Positions 27,501 through 37,485 of a DNA stretch of 64,000 nucleotides are shown here, piece by piece. The notes beneath the pieces were generated by a model. That model saw only the letters and a list, made by a program, of their open reading frames with translations. It searched no databases and had not been told where the DNA came from. Source of the DNA: an uncultured Pelagimonas sp. (GTDB lineage Bacteria > Pseudomonadota > Alphaproteobacteria > Rhodobacterales > Rhodobacteraceae); NCBI GenBank assembly GCA_947499735.1, contig CANMPP010000007.1:1-64000 (forward strand), given 5' to 3'. Position numbers and translations under genes: made by a program. Every line of letters starts with the position of its first letter. Positions within the stretch are counted from its first letter, which is position 1.

Positions 27501-28219
27501 GTGAATGGGCGCCTAAGGTTTTTTGGACAGAGGTGAATGTCACTGAAAAGGACGATGGGTATGCTGTCTTGTTGGACGGTCGCCCGATCCGAACGCCTGC
27601 AAAGGCACATCTGGTCGTGCCAAGCCAACCATTGGCTGATGCAATTGCGGATGAATGGCGCGCGCAAGACGAACACATCAATCCCACGACAATGCCGTTC
27701 ACGCGTATGGCCAATGCTGCGATTGATAAGCTGAGCGTTCAGCACAAAGAAGTGTGCGATATGCTGGCCGCATATGGGGACAGTGACCTCTTATGTTACC
27801 GCGCCGAATCTCCAAAAGAGCTGGTCTCTCGGCAATCTGCCGCTTGGGATCCACTTTTGCAGTGGTGTGCTGAAAATTTAGGCGCATGCCTCGAAACCCG
27901 CTTTGGGATCATGCCAAAATCCCAAGCGGACGAAGATCTGGGGCGTCTTTCCAAATTGGTTCACAACTTAAAGCCGTTTGAACTGTCGGCATTTCACGAT
28001 TTTGTTGTGATATCAGGATCGCTGGTGATCGCTTTGGCCATTTTAGAAGGCCAAATAGACGGTGAAACGGGCTTTTCTCTCTCGCGGATCGACGAATCTT
28101 TTCAACAAGAGCTTTGGGGCGTTGATGAAGAGGCGGCGGAGCAGGACGCATTTAAAAAAGCTGAATTTTTGACCGCATGCCGATTCCTGGCGCTTGTCCA
28201 AAGGGCTAAATCGGACTGA
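27497..28219 (+). CDS. ATP12-family F1-ATPase assembly chaperone
   Basis: The 240 residues match the ATP12 family, which helps insert the alpha subunit into F1-ATPase. Marks: WTEVNVTEKDDGYAVLLDGRPIRTPAKAHLVVPSQPLADAIADEW, then DSDLLCYRAESP. This is characteristic of alphaproteobacteria, the mitochondrial sister group. The Met at 27497 overlaps the HAD stop by 4 nt. Confidence 0.93.
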   Translation: MSEWAPKVFWTEVNVTEKDDGYAVLLDGRPIRTPAKAHLVVPSQPLADAIADEWRAQDEHINPTTMPFTRMANAAIDKLSVQHKEVCDMLAAYGDSDLLCYRAESPKELVSRQSAAWDPLLQWCAENLGACLETRFGIMPKSQADEDLGRLSKLVHNLKPFELSAFHDFVVISGSLVIALAILEGQIDGETGFSLSRIDESFQQELWGVDEEAAEQDAFKKAEFLTACRFLALVQRAKSD

Positions 28220-28426
28220 CTGATTAAAAAATAGTCTGTTGACTGCCCGATTCTGCCTTGTTTCCGAGCAAAGCGCCTTGACCTTATGAGACTATTCCTC
28301 TCAGAATTGCGACATCGACCGGCCAGCGTGCCGGTGGGTTTTAGAGGCTCTTCAAAGAGAGTCTATCCAGATCCGTTCTTTCTTGAGAGGACCATTGGAA
28401 AGAGCGGGAAACAGGAAGAGGTAGAA

Positions 28427-29443
28427 ATGAAAAAAACCGTATTCTTCGGCGCACTGACCGTCGCTGGCCTTGCAGCCGGCGCTGCTGCCGCAGCCACCCT
28501 GGACGATGTAAAAGAGCGCGGCAAGTTGAACTGCGGCGTCTCAACTGGCCTTGTCGGATTCGCATATCCTGACGATGCTGGTGAGTGGAAAGGCTTTGAC
28601 GTAGGCGTTTGCCGTGCAGTTGCAGCTGCTGTGCTTGGCGATCCGTCTGCAGTTGAGTTCGTACCAACAACCGGTAAAACACGCTTCACAGCGCTGGCAT
28701 CCGGCGAAATCGACATGTTGGCACGTAACACAACATGGACATTCACACGTGACGTTGACCTGAAATTCGAATTCGTAGGCGTAAACTACTACGATGGTCA
28801 GGGCTTCCTAGTCCCTAAAGAATTGGGTGTTTCTTCAGCGAAAGAGCTGGATGGCGCGACTGTATGTATCCAAACAGGTACAACAACCGAGCTGAACCTG
28901 GCTGACTATTTCCGCGTGAACAACATCTCTTATGAGCCAGTTCCAATCGAAACAAACGCAGAAGCGCAGCAACAGTACCTTGCCGGTGCTTGCGACGTTT
29001 TCACAACAGACGCATCCGGCCTAGCCGCGACACGTGCTGCTTTTGAAGATCCAAGCGCGCACGTTGTTCTGCCAGAAATCGTTTCCAAAGAGCCTCTGGG
29101 CCCATTGGTTCGTCACGGCGACAACGCATGGGGCGACATCGTTCGCTGGTCTCTGAACGCATTGATCGTTGCTGAAGAGCTGGGTGTTACATCCGCGAAC
29201 ATCGACGAAATGCTGGGCGGCACAAACAACCCAGAAATCAACCGTCTGCTGGGTACCGAAGGTACACTGGGCGAGATGTTGGGTCTGGAAGCTGACTGGG
29301 CGGTTAAAGCTCTGAAAGCTGGCGGCAACTATGCTGAGCTGTTCGAAACAAACATCGGTGAGAACACACCAATCGGTCTGGCGCGCGGCCTGAACGCGCA
29401 GTGGACAGATGGTGGTCTGCTGTACACACCTCCATTCCGCTAA
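28427..29443 (+). CDS. bztA: Amino-acid ABC transporter periplasmic binding protein
   Basis: The 338 residues: signal peptide (MKKTVFFGALTVAGLAAGAAAA), then a type II solute-binding fold with KERGKLNCGVSTGLVGFAY, GEIDMLARNTTWTFTRD and VCIQTGTTTELNLADYF. It binds glutamate, glutamine, aspartate and asparagine in the Bzt/Aap class. The start at 28427 is fixed by GGAAGAGG and the signal peptide. It is first of the bztABCD operon. A strong hairpin after its stop probably keeps its mRNA level above that of the permeases. Confidence 0.95.
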   Translation: MKKTVFFGALTVAGLAAGAAAAATLDDVKERGKLNCGVSTGLVGFAYPDDAGEWKGFDVGVCRAVAAAVLGDPSAVEFVPTTGKTRFTALASGEIDMLARNTTWTFTRDVDLKFEFVGVNYYDGQGFLVPKELGVSSAKELDGATVCIQTGTTTELNLADYFRVNNISYEPVPIETNAEAQQQYLAGACDVFTTDASGLAATRAAFEDPSAHVVLPEIVSKEPLGPLVRHGDNAWGDIVRWSLNALIVAEELGVTSANIDEMLGGTNNPEINRLLGTEGTLGEMLGLEADWAVKALKAGGNYAELFETNIGENTPIGLARGLNAQWTDGGLLYTPPFR

Positions 29444-29450
29444 GGAATTG

Positions 29451-29476
29451 TGAGGCGCGGATCAAACCGCGCCTCA
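29451..29476 (+). promoter_or_regulatory. Intercistronic stem-loop, bztA-bztB
   Basis: A perfect 10-bp stem TGAGGCGCGG/CCGCGCCTCA with loop ATCAAA sits 7 nt after the bztA stop. There is no T tract. It probably protects the bztA mRNA and limits read-through into the permease genes. Confidence 0.7.
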
Positions 29477-29586
29477 TTCATTTCCGGCACGGGTTCGTTG
29501 CCGGACTATCACGACCGGGTAGATGATAGCGGGTTAACCCCGTACACGGCCAAAATTGGCCAAACCCGGCTTATCAGGGATTTCTC

Positions 29587-30855
29587 ATGACCATAGCAAG
29601 CGACCCTCAAAGGGAGTCGTTTCAGCTGTCGCAGCTGATTTACGACACGCGATACAGATCTATGACGATCCAGGTTGTGGCATTGATGGGCTTTATGCTG
29701 TTCTTTGGATGGCTCATCAGTAACACGCTGACCAACCTGAATGCGCTCGGCAAACCAATTGACTTCGGCTTCTTTTCAGAACCGGCGGGTTACGACATCA
29801 ACCAACGACTGTTAGACTATACAAGCCAGGACACGCATTTGCGCGCCGCGCTGATCGGCATTTTGAATACATTGCTGATTGCAGTTATGGGCTGTGCCTT
29901 GGCGACAGTTCTAGGTGTTTTGATCGGTGTTCTGCGTCTGTCATCCAACTGGCTTATTTCTAATTTGATGTCGATCTATGTTGAAATGTTCCGGAACGTA
30001 CCGGTTCTTCTGTGGATCGCATTGATTATGGCTGTGTTGATTGAAGGGCTGCCCGCACCACGCGCCTTCCGCGGCGAAGACCCAGCGGCAACGATGAGTT
30101 TCTTTGACACTATAGCTGTTACAAACCGCGGCGTTTACATTCCAGAACCGCTGTTTAGCCGTTCCCTTGGCGATGTCCATTTCCTAGGCGCTGGTAGCCT
30201 GCGATTTGATGTCAGCCTTGATCTGATGCTGATCCTTGCTGTTCTGTTCGCGGGACTGTTCGGCGCGCGTCTTGTAAAGCGTAACGCTGATCAAATTCAG
30301 GAAGCGACAGGTGACCGCCCAACAACGTGGTACTACACGCTGGGCTTGATCTTTGGTCCGCTATTGATCGTTCTGATCGCATTGGGCTTTCATCTGGGCT
30401 ACCCAGAGCTGAAAGGATTTAACTTCCAAGGCGGCACCCATATGCGCAACTCGCTGATCGCGCTTTGGTTGGCTCTTTCTCTCTATACAGCTGCCTTCAT
30501 CGCTGAAATCGTGCGTGCAGGTATTATGTCTGTTGCAAAAGGTCAGTCAGAAGCCGCAAGCGCGCTGGGTCTGCGCCCCGGCCGTACCATGCGTTTGGTT
30601 ATCCTGCCACAAGCGATGCGCGTGATCATTCCACCGATGATTTCCAACTATCTGAACCTTACCAAAAACTCGTCCCTGGCGATTGCGGTTGGTTATATGG
30701 ACGTAACAGGCACATTGGGTGGTATCACAATGAACCAAACCGGCCGCGAGCTGGAATGCGTTTTACTGCTGATGCTGTGCTACCTCGCGATCAGTCTGAC
30801 TGTTTCGGCTGTCATGAACGCCTACAACAACAAAGTAAAATTGGTGGAGCGGTGA
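29587..30855 (+). CDS. bztB: Amino-acid ABC transporter permease
   Basis: The 422-residue inner-membrane permease. The N-terminal half holds early helices (VVALMGFMLFFGWLISNTLTNL), the middle carries the HisM/GlnP-type GILNTLLIAVMGC start, and the C-terminal EAA loop reads EAASALGLRPGRTMRLVILPQAMRVIIPP, where it docks to the ATPase. This long form is specific to Bzt/Aap systems. One nucleotide separates it from bztC. Confidence 0.95.
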   Translation: MTIASDPQRESFQLSQLIYDTRYRSMTIQVVALMGFMLFFGWLISNTLTNLNALGKPIDFGFFSEPAGYDINQRLLDYTSQDTHLRAALIGILNTLLIAVMGCALATVLGVLIGVLRLSSNWLISNLMSIYVEMFRNVPVLLWIALIMAVLIEGLPAPRAFRGEDPAATMSFFDTIAVTNRGVYIPEPLFSRSLGDVHFLGAGSLRFDVSLDLMLILAVLFAGLFGARLVKRNADQIQEATGDRPTTWYYTLGLIFGPLLIVLIALGFHLGYPELKGFNFQGGTHMRNSLIALWLALSLYTAAFIAEIVRAGIMSVAKGQSEAASALGLRPGRTMRLVILPQAMRVIIPPMISNYLNLTKNSSLAIAVGYMDVTGTLGGITMNQTGRELECVLLLMLCYLAISLTVSAVMNAYNNKVKLVER

Positions 30856-30856
30856 T

Positions 30857-32164
30857 ATGAGCGATACATCTTCAAACATCGCCTATGTGCGCAAAGATAT
30901 GTTGCCACAAAAGGCGCCACCAAAGACCTCTGTTGGGGCGATTGGTTGGATCAACGCAAACCTGTTCTCAACGCCTGCAAACATCTTGCTGTCCGTGGTT
31001 TCCATTGGCTTTATTGGCTACATTCTGTCGGGGCTTTTGCCTTGGGTTTTCATGTCCGTATGGAACGCAGATAGCCTGAATGAATGCCGTGAGATCATTT
31101 CAGAAGCTTATGGCAGTACCCATGGTCACGCTTGCTGGGGGGTGATTAAGGAACGTTGGTTGCAACTGACATTCGGTTTCTATCCACCTGAACACTACTG
31201 GCGTCCTATCTTGGCGTTCATTCTACTCTGTGTCACGATTGCGCCAGTGTTGTTTGAAAAGGTTGATCGCCGTCTGTTGATTGTGACAGCAATCTACCCG
31301 TTCCTAATGCCATTCCTGATGTGGGGCGGCACGATTTGGGGTCCTCTGACCGCAGCAGTAGGTTTTGTCATCGGTTACTTTGTGTACAAAGCTGCCGCGA
31401 AAAAATTTGGAACGCTTATTGCTGTGATTGCAGCTGTGATGCTGCCAGTGATCTGGTGGTTGTTCATTGCGGGTCCAGTTGCCGGCCTTCTGTCCGGTAT
31501 TCCAATTGGATTGGAATTCGTAGAATCCCGTCGATTTGGTGGCTTTATGTTGTCCATCCTAATCGGTGTCGTTGCGATCGGGTGTTCGTTGCCAATTGGT
31601 ATCGTGCTTGCTTTGGGGCGTCAGTCTGATCTGTGGATTGTGAAATCCATCTGTACGGGCTTTATCGAATTCATCCGTGGTGTTCCGTTGATTACACTAC
31701 TGTTTGTTGCGTCGACGCTGTTGAACATCTTCATGCCACCCGGCACGAATTTCGACATCATCTTGCGTGTTATCATCATGGTGACCCTGTTTGCTGCGGC
31801 CTACATGGCTGAAGTGATCCGGGGTGGTCTGGCCGCTTTGCCGAAAGGTCAATACGAAGGTGCGGATTCTCTGGGCCTGAACTACTGGCAGGCACAGCGT
31901 CTGATCATCATGCCGCAGGCATTGAAGATCTCTATCCCGGGCATCGTATCAACCTTTATCGGCATCTTTAAAGACACGGTTCTGGTTTCGATCATTGGCT
32001 TGCTCGATCCGATGGGTTTGACAAACGCAATTCGCGCGGATTCCGCTTGGAACGGTATTTACTGGGAGCTCTTTGCATTCGTTGCATTCGTGTTCTTCGT
32101 CTTCTGTTTCTCCATGTCCCGCTATTCCATGTATCTCGAGCGCAAGCTCAAGACGACACACTGA
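30857..32164 (+). CDS. bztC: Amino-acid ABC transporter permease
   Basis: The 435-residue partner permease forms the heteromeric channel with BztB. Many hydrophobic helices are present, and the EAA loop is EGADSLGLNYWQAQRLIIMPQALKISIPGIV. The N-terminal extension (about 40 residues, hydrophilic) is typical of BztC/AapM. 15 nt separate it from bztD. Confidence 0.95.
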   Translation: MSDTSSNIAYVRKDMLPQKAPPKTSVGAIGWINANLFSTPANILLSVVSIGFIGYILSGLLPWVFMSVWNADSLNECREIISEAYGSTHGHACWGVIKERWLQLTFGFYPPEHYWRPILAFILLCVTIAPVLFEKVDRRLLIVTAIYPFLMPFLMWGGTIWGPLTAAVGFVIGYFVYKAAAKKFGTLIAVIAAVMLPVIWWLFIAGPVAGLLSGIPIGLEFVESRRFGGFMLSILIGVVAIGCSLPIGIVLALGRQSDLWIVKSICTGFIEFIRGVPLITLLFVASTLLNIFMPPGTNFDIILRVIIMVTLFAAAYMAEVIRGGLAALPKGQYEGADSLGLNYWQAQRLIIMPQALKISIPGIVSTFIGIFKDTVLVSIIGLLDPMGLTNAIRADSAWNGIYWELFAFVAFVFFVFCFSMSRYSMYLERKLKTTH

Positions 32165-32179
32165 TAAGGAGTTCACAAT

Positions 32180-32971
32180 ATGTCTGAACTTGCACTCGAC
32201 CGTGAAATCGACCGTTCAAAGATGGAAGTCTCAAACGAGGTGGCCATCCAGATTTCAAACATGAACAAATGGTATGGCCAGTTCCACGTGCTGCGCGATA
32301 TCGATCTGACCGTCCATCGCGGCGAACGGATCGTTATTGCGGGCCCGTCCGGTTCCGGTAAATCCACACTGATCCGCTGCATCAACCGTCTAGAAGAGCA
32401 CCAAGCGGGTAAGATCGTTGTGGATGGAACAGAACTGACATCGGATCTGAAGAACATCGACAAGATCCGTTCAGAAGTTGGCATGTGCTTTCAGCACTTC
32501 AACCTGTTCCCGCATCTGACGATCCTTGAAAACTGTACTTTGGCCCCAATCTGGGTGCGTAAAGTGCCGCGCAAGGAAGCAGAAGAAACCGCGATGCATT
32601 TCCTGGAAAAGGTCAAGATCCCAGAGCAGGCCAACAAGTTTCCTGGCCAATTGTCTGGTGGTCAGCAGCAGCGTGTGGCGATCGCACGTTCGCTTTGCAT
32701 GAAACCACGCATCATGTTGTTTGACGAACCGACATCCGCGCTTGACCCTGAGATGATCAAGGAAGTTCTGGATACAATGGTCGAATTGGCCGAAGAAGGC
32801 ATGACAATGCTTTGCGTGACGCACGAAATGGGTTTTGCCCGTCAAGTTGCGAACCGCGTTATCTTTATGGCTGATGGTCAGATCGTGGAACAAAACGAGC
32901 CAGAAGAATTCTTCACCAACCCGCAAAACGAGCGGACAAAAGAATTTTTGTCTCAGATCATCGGTCACTAA
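32180..32971 (+). CDS. bztD: Amino-acid ABC transporter ATP-binding protein
   Basis: The 263 residues: Walker A GPSGSGKST near residue 55, Q-loop FQHFNLFPHLT, signature LSGGQQQRVAIARSL, Walker B IMLFDEPTSALDPE and the switch His in CVTHEMGFARQ. It powers import through BztB/BztC. A bidirectional terminator follows. Confidence 0.97.
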   Translation: MSELALDREIDRSKMEVSNEVAIQISNMNKWYGQFHVLRDIDLTVHRGERIVIAGPSGSGKSTLIRCINRLEEHQAGKIVVDGTELTSDLKNIDKIRSEVGMCFQHFNLFPHLTILENCTLAPIWVRKVPRKEAEETAMHFLEKVKIPEQANKFPGQLSGGQQQRVAIARSLCMKPRIMLFDEPTSALDPEMIKEVLDTMVELAEEGMTMLCVTHEMGFARQVANRVIFMADGQIVEQNEPEEFFTNPQNERTKEFLSQIIGH

Positions 32972-32992
32972 GACCTCTGAGATCCAAAAAAG

Positions 32993-33023
32993 AAGGGCCT
33001 GGCGATTGCCGGGCCCTTTTGCT
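32993..33023. terminator. Terminator shared by bztD and argB
   Basis: AAGGGCCTGGC pairs with GCCGGGCCCTT (one G-U pair) around GATT. T-rich stretches lie on both sides, so it can end both converging transcripts. Confidence 0.85.
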
Positions 33024-33034
33024 TTTTGTGTTGG

Positions 33035-33919
33035 TTATTCCGCGGGTGGCGGTAGATCATCAGGTTTGATCAGTGATCCCGCACCTTGTTCAGTGAACAG
33101 TTCCATCAGGCAGGCATTGGGTACACGACCATCAATGATCACGACGGCACGCACACCTGCCTCAATCGCGGCCAGTGCTGTTTCCGTCTTGGGGATCATC
33201 CCCCCGGCAATAACGCCCTCAGCAATCAAATCGCGCACTTCCTGAGGGGTCATGGCGGTCAAAACGTCGCCGTCTTTGCCTTTAACGCCAGACACATCGG
33301 TTAGCAGCAAAAGGCGATCCGCCTGCAGTGCACCAGACAAGGCCCCTGCGGCTGTATCCCCATTCACGTTGTATGTCTGACCGTCACGGCCAACGCCCAA
33401 GGGGGCAACAACTGGGATGATACCGGCATCAAACAGATCGCGTAGGACCTGCGCGTTTACGTCAACAGGTTTGCCAACAAAGCCCAGCTCTGGATCATCG
33501 GCTTCGCAAACGATCATGTTGTCGTCTTTGCCAGATAGACCAACAGCGCGGCCACCCTGTGCGCAGATCGCATTCACGATCCTTTTGTTCACTTGCCCAG
33601 CCAGAACCATTTCAACAACTTCAACGGTGGCTTTGTCGGTCACACGTTTTCCGCGTACGAAATGGCTATCGATGTTCAGGCGGTTCAGCAGGTCATTGAT
33701 CATAGGACCGCCGCCATGCACGACGACTGGATTCAGCCCGACTTGTCGCATCAAAACGATGTCACGTGCGAACTCTGCCATGGCGTCATCATCGCCCATT
33801 GCATTGCCGCCGAATTTGACGACAACCACGGCGCCTGAATAGCGCTGCAGATATGGCAGGGCCTGACTGAGTGTGCGGGCTGTTTCTGTGCGGTCGATTT
33901 GCATGTTTTGCACCTTCAT
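33035..33919 (-). CDS. argB: Acetylglutamate kinase
   Basis: The 294 residues phosphorylate N-acetylglutamate in arginine biosynthesis. VVKFGGNAM (phosphate-binding lysine and glycines), [16 protein letters not shown], and the C-terminal [17 protein letters not shown] and IIDGR are diagnostic. The ATG at 33919 has GGAG 6 nt before it, and a GTG one codon earlier is less favoured. A perfect 16-bp palindrome (33941-33956) lies in its 5' region. Confidence 0.97.
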   Translation of the reverse strand: MKVQNMQIDRTETARTLSQALPYLQRYSGAVVVVKFGGNAMGDDDAMAEFARDIVLMRQVGLNPVVVHGGGPMINDLLNRLNIDSHFVRGKRVTDKATVEVVEMVLAGQVNKRIVNAICAQGGRAVGLSGKDDNMIVCEADDPELGFVGKPVDVNAQVLRDLFDAGIIPVVAPLGVGRDGQTYNVNGDTAAGALSGALQADRLLLLTDVSGVKGKDGDVLTAMTPQEVRDLIAEGVIAGGMIPKTETALAAIEAGVRAVVIIDGRVPNACLMELFTEQGAGSLIKPDDLPPPAE

Positions 33920-33940
33920 CACCGTCTCCTACGTGCTTCG

Positions 33941-33956
33941 CAGCCTTATAAGGCTG
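33941..33956. promoter_or_regulatory. Palindrome upstream of argB
   Basis: CAGCCTTATAAGGCTG is a perfect 16-nt palindrome 22 nt before the argB start, in the gap after engB. It could be an operator or a small hairpin. No regulator can be named. Confidence 0.4.
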
Positions 33957-33984
33957 ATGAGACGCCTTGCAAGTGAGTCGTTAA

Positions 33985-34638
33985 TTAATTCAACGTGGCA
34001 ATGATGCTGCGTAATGTTGGGATGCCGGTACCCTTTTCAGAACTGGTCAGGACCAGCTCGGGGTAGGCTGCGGGGTGTTTGGACAAACCTGCGCGGACTT
34101 GTTCCAGCAGTTTGTCATGTTCTTTTACATGGATCTTGTCGGCCTTGGTCAGGACAACCTGAAAGGTGACAGCCGCGCGATCCAGCATCGACATGATTTC
34201 ATCATCGACCTTTTTGATCCCGTGACGGCTGTCGATCAGAACAAAGGCTCGGCGCAGTGTCGCACGTCCAGACAGGTATGATTTTAGCAGGCGCTGCCAT
34301 TTCTCAACGACGGGTACCGGGGCATTGGCAAACCCATAGCCAGGCAGGTCGACAAGGTACTTTTCCTCACCAAGGGTGAAAAAGTTGATTTCTTGGGTGC
34401 GACCGGGCGTGTTGGAGGCACGTGCAATCCCTTTGCGCCCTGTCAACGCATTGATCAAGCTGGATTTTCCAACATTAGACCGGCCTGCAAAACAAACCTC
34501 GCCACGATCCCCAGCAGGTAGGCCATCCATGGCTACAACACCTTTTAAGAAATCCACCGGACCGGCAAATAGCTTGCGTGCGGCTTCACGTGTTGCATCA
34601 TCTGGGTCTTCAGCCAATGGGAAAGGAAGCTGTGTCAT
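33985..34638 (-). CDS. engB: Ribosome biogenesis GTPase EngB (YihA/YsxC)
   Basis: The 217 residues: G1 GRSNVGKSSLINAL, G2/G3 region NTPGRTQEINFF and VDLPGYGFA, G4 TKADK, and G5-like TSSEKGTG. It is needed for 50S assembly. The ATG overlaps the MOSC-gene stop by 4 nt. Confidence 0.97.
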   Translation of the reverse strand: MTQLPFPLAEDPDDATREAARKLFAGPVDFLKGVVAMDGLPAGDRGEVCFAGRSNVGKSSLINALTGRKGIARASNTPGRTQEINFFTLGEEKYLVDLPGYGFANAPVPVVEKWQRLLKSYLSGRATLRRAFVLIDSRHGIKKVDDEIMSMLDRAAVTFQVVLTKADKIHVKEHDKLLEQVRAGLSKHPAAYPELVLTSSEKGTGIPTLRSIIATLN

Positions 34639-35375
34639 AACAAAGTCACCTCATCACCTTGGCGGATGATGCCGCCATTCTTGACCGTCGCCTGAACTGT
34701 GAATTCGTGGTGACCGAATGTTTTGAGAAGTTTCAAAACTTCGACATCCCGTTCACCGGTTTCAGGATTGGCATGGGTCATCATACACCGAACGGAGCGT
34801 TCAGTGACCTCTAGCACAGCTTCGCCGATCTGAATGGTCCGACCGACCCAGTCAAATTCGTCCCAGGCGGACAGCCCGTCGAGCCACAGATTGCAACGCC
34901 AGCGATCTTTGGACAATGGGATGCCGGCCTTTTCGGAAACCGCGTCATGTGACGCAAAGCTTGCAATCGAAATGGATTGATAGGCCGTGTCGTGAAATCC
35001 AAACCCTTGCCCGCGGACAATGCGTGCCGATTTCGTGCGCCCTTCTGGAACCAATTGATTGGACCATGCCACCAAGGCCTCTGGGTCTTTATCGGGATTG
35101 CAGATCAGGTCGGCCAGATCAGGATGGCGGAACGTTACCGTACCCTGCTCTTCATCTACAGAACTTGTGATGGCCTGCAACCTTGGCGCACCCGCACCTC
35201 TGGTGAAATTGCGACAACGGGCCCATTCGGACCCGTCGCTATCGCTTCTTTCATGCGCCACAGCCCATATGCGATCCCAAGGCAGTCCCTGTCCGGGGCT
35301 AAGGGGGGCGGAATCAACCTGTTCGCGCCCATGTGCCTTAACCGGATACCGCCAAATCTCTGCTAGCTGTGTCAC
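34635..35375 (-). CDS. MOSC-domain protein
   Basis: The 246 residues: an N-terminal MOSC_N-like beta-barrel part (LAEIWRYPVKAHGREQV) and a C-terminal MOSC domain with the conserved RCNLWLDGL and SVRCMMTHANPETGERD (the Cys is the sulfur-carrying type residue). It may be a molybdenum-cofactor-dependent or sulfur-transfer enzyme. GTG start overlaps the yidC stop by 4 nt. Confidence 0.88.
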   Translation of the reverse strand: MTQLAEIWRYPVKAHGREQVDSAPLSPGQGLPWDRIWAVAHERSDSDGSEWARCRNFTRGAGAPRLQAITSSVDEEQGTVTFRHPDLADLICNPDKDPEALVAWSNQLVPEGRTKSARIVRGQGFGFHDTAYQSISIASFASHDAVSEKAGIPLSKDRWRCNLWLDGLSAWDEFDWVGRTIQIGEAVLEVTERSVRCMMTHANPETGERDVEVLKLLKTFGHHEFTVQATVKNGGIIRQGDEVTLL

Positions 35376-37249
35376 GTATCAGACTCGTTTTTCTTTTTGA
35401 ACGTGCTCATAATATTGCCGAACACGTCAGGCTTGGCACCTTGGCTGCGCATGATCAGGTATTGCTGGGTAAATGTGATCGTGTTGTTCGCGATCCAGTA
35501 CACAACAAGGCCAGAGGCAAAGCTGCCCAGCATGAACATGAAGACCCAAGGCATCCATGCAAAAATCATGGCCTGTGTGGGGTCAGCGGGCGCTGGGTTC
35601 AGTTTTTGCTGCAGCCACATGGAGATACCCAAGAGCAGCGGCAAAATACCGATAAAGGCCAGTGCCAAAATTGAACCTGTTTCCGGTGTTCCCCATGGCA
35701 GAAGGCCAAAGAGGTTGAACAGGGATGTTGGATCTGGGCTGGATAGGTCTTGGAACGGACCAAAGAAGGCCGCATGACGCAGTTCCAGCGTCACGAAGAT
35801 CACTTTGTAGAGCGAGAAGAAGATTGGGATCTGCACCAGCATTGGCAGACAGCCAGACGCGGGGTTAACCTTTTCCTTCTTATACAGCTCCATCATTTCT
35901 TGCTGCATCTTCTGGCGATCATCACCCGTGCGCTCTTTGATCTTTTCCATTTCTGGCTGCAGCGTTTTCATCTTTGCCATGGAGACAAAGGACTTTACCG
36001 CAAGAGGGAAAAGCAGGGCTTTGATCAACAATGTCAGTGCAATAATTGCCCAACCCATATTGCCGATCATTTGGTTTAGCCAATGTAGAACAGCGAAGAT
36101 TGGTTTTGTCAGGAAGGCAAACCATCCCCAGTCGATTGTTTCGATAAAGCGATCGATTTGCGGACGTTCTGGATCGATGGAATCGCCAAACAGTTTTGCC
36201 AACATGCCTGGATCGTTTTCGTAGGCGCGGATGGTTTCCCATTCTTTGGCACCCGCAAACAGTTGTGTGGTTACACTGCGGTTTTGACCCGGTTCCAAAC
36301 GTGTTGTCGCTAGGATCGCTTCGGCCTGATAGGTATCACGCGCTTCGTCGTATTTCGCGACCTGTTTGAACCCTTCGCCTTGGGCCGGGATCATCATGGC
36401 CATCCAATAATGGTCCGTGAAGCCGATCCAACCATCTGTTTCGACGCGTGTTGCTTCCGCGCGACCGCCTTCTTGTGGGTTCACGTCCAAATCACGCAGG
36501 TCATCATATCCCATATGGTCTGTGATGCCGTCTGCTGTTGCGATCAAACCTTCGTGCAGGATGAAGAAGTTTTTCAGATCTTCGGGCTCACCAAGACGGG
36601 CTAGAATGCCATAGGGGGCCAATGTGACGGCATCGGACCCGCTGTTGCGCACGCTTTGCGTAACGGTGAACATAAAGTTTTCGTCGACCGAGAACTCGCG
36701 TGTGAATTCAAGACCTGTTGGCCCTGTCCAGCTCAGTGTCAATGGCGCATCAACGCCGAGCGTTTCACCTGATGTGACGCTCCACAATGTGTCAGAGCCC
36801 GGGACATCGGCGATTGTCAGGCCTTGACCGGGCGCCCACCCATAAAGGGCGTAGTACGGGTCTGCGCTGCCGACCGGGCCTAGAACGCGTACCGTGTCAG
36901 CATCGCCGTCCAAGGACACATTATAATCGTTCAGCTTCAGGTCGTCGATACGGCCGCCAGCCAATGAGATAGACCCAGACAGGCGGTTGGTTGCGATTTC
37001 GACGCGAGGCGCATCTTCGACATTTACCGGGGCTGTGACCTGTGTGGATCCAACTTGGCTACTGTCCAAAGGTGCCGCGCCAGGCGTCGCAGCGGTCAGG
37101 TCATCAGGGGATGCCAGTTCCAGCGTTTCTTCGGCCAGTGCCTCAGTCTCAATCGCCGGGCTTGGCGGTTGAATAAATACGGTCCAAACCACGATTACCG
37201 CGAGGCTGAGCGCCAATGCGAGAAAGAGGTTCTTATTCTGATCATCCAT
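35372..37249 (-). CDS. yidC: Membrane protein insertase YidC
   Basis: The 625 residues: N-terminal membrane anchor (NLFLALALSLAVIVVWTVFIQPP), a large periplasmic beta-sandwich domain, then the five-helix Oxa1 core with the hydrophilic-groove helix hairpin (QPEMEKIKERTGDDRQKMQQEMMELYKKEKVNP) and GCLPMLVQIPIFFSLYKVI. It inserts membrane proteins with or without SecYEG. It lies in the expected -, operon-like order yidC-MOSC-engB. Confidence 0.98.
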   Translation of the reverse strand: MDDQNKNLFLALALSLAVIVVWTVFIQPPSPAIETEALAEETLELASPDDLTAATPGAAPLDSSQVGSTQVTAPVNVEDAPRVEIATNRLSGSISLAGGRIDDLKLNDYNVSLDGDADTVRVLGPVGSADPYYALYGWAPGQGLTIADVPGSDTLWSVTSGETLGVDAPLTLSWTGPTGLEFTREFSVDENFMFTVTQSVRNSGSDAVTLAPYGILARLGEPEDLKNFFILHEGLIATADGITDHMGYDDLRDLDVNPQEGGRAEATRVETDGWIGFTDHYWMAMMIPAQGEGFKQVAKYDEARDTYQAEAILATTRLEPGQNRSVTTQLFAGAKEWETIRAYENDPGMLAKLFGDSIDPERPQIDRFIETIDWGWFAFLTKPIFAVLHWLNQMIGNMGWAIIALTLLIKALLFPLAVKSFVSMAKMKTLQPEMEKIKERTGDDRQKMQQEMMELYKKEKVNPASGCLPMLVQIPIFFSLYKVIFVTLELRHAAFFGPFQDLSSPDPTSLFNLFGLLPWGTPETGSILALAFIGILPLLLGISMWLQQKLNPAPADPTQAMIFAWMPWVFMFMLGSFASGLVVYWIANNTITFTQQYLIMRSQGAKPDVFGNIMSTFKKKNESDT

Positions 37250-37460
37250 TTTGCGTGCCGTCCGTCATGACAATTTATCGAGGGGTTCAACTAGCCTACG
37301 GTCAAAAGGTCAAGCCGTTTCGTGTCTCACCGGGGAGATCAGCAGTAATTTGGATGATAACGGGGGGCGTATCACGGCTTTTTCTTAGAAAAGCGTAATT
37401 ATGATGTCGTATAGGCGAAAACCATCATTTTTATTTACGGTGTTCGAGGCGTGCATGAAA

Positions 37461-37485
37461 GGATGATCCTTTGCAGGAATCATCC
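37461..37485 (-). terminator. Stem-loop at the EAL-gene stop
   Basis: On the - strand GGATGAT/ATCATCC form a 7-bp stem that overlaps the TGA, followed by TTTC. It is probably a weak terminator before yidC. Confidence 0.45.
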
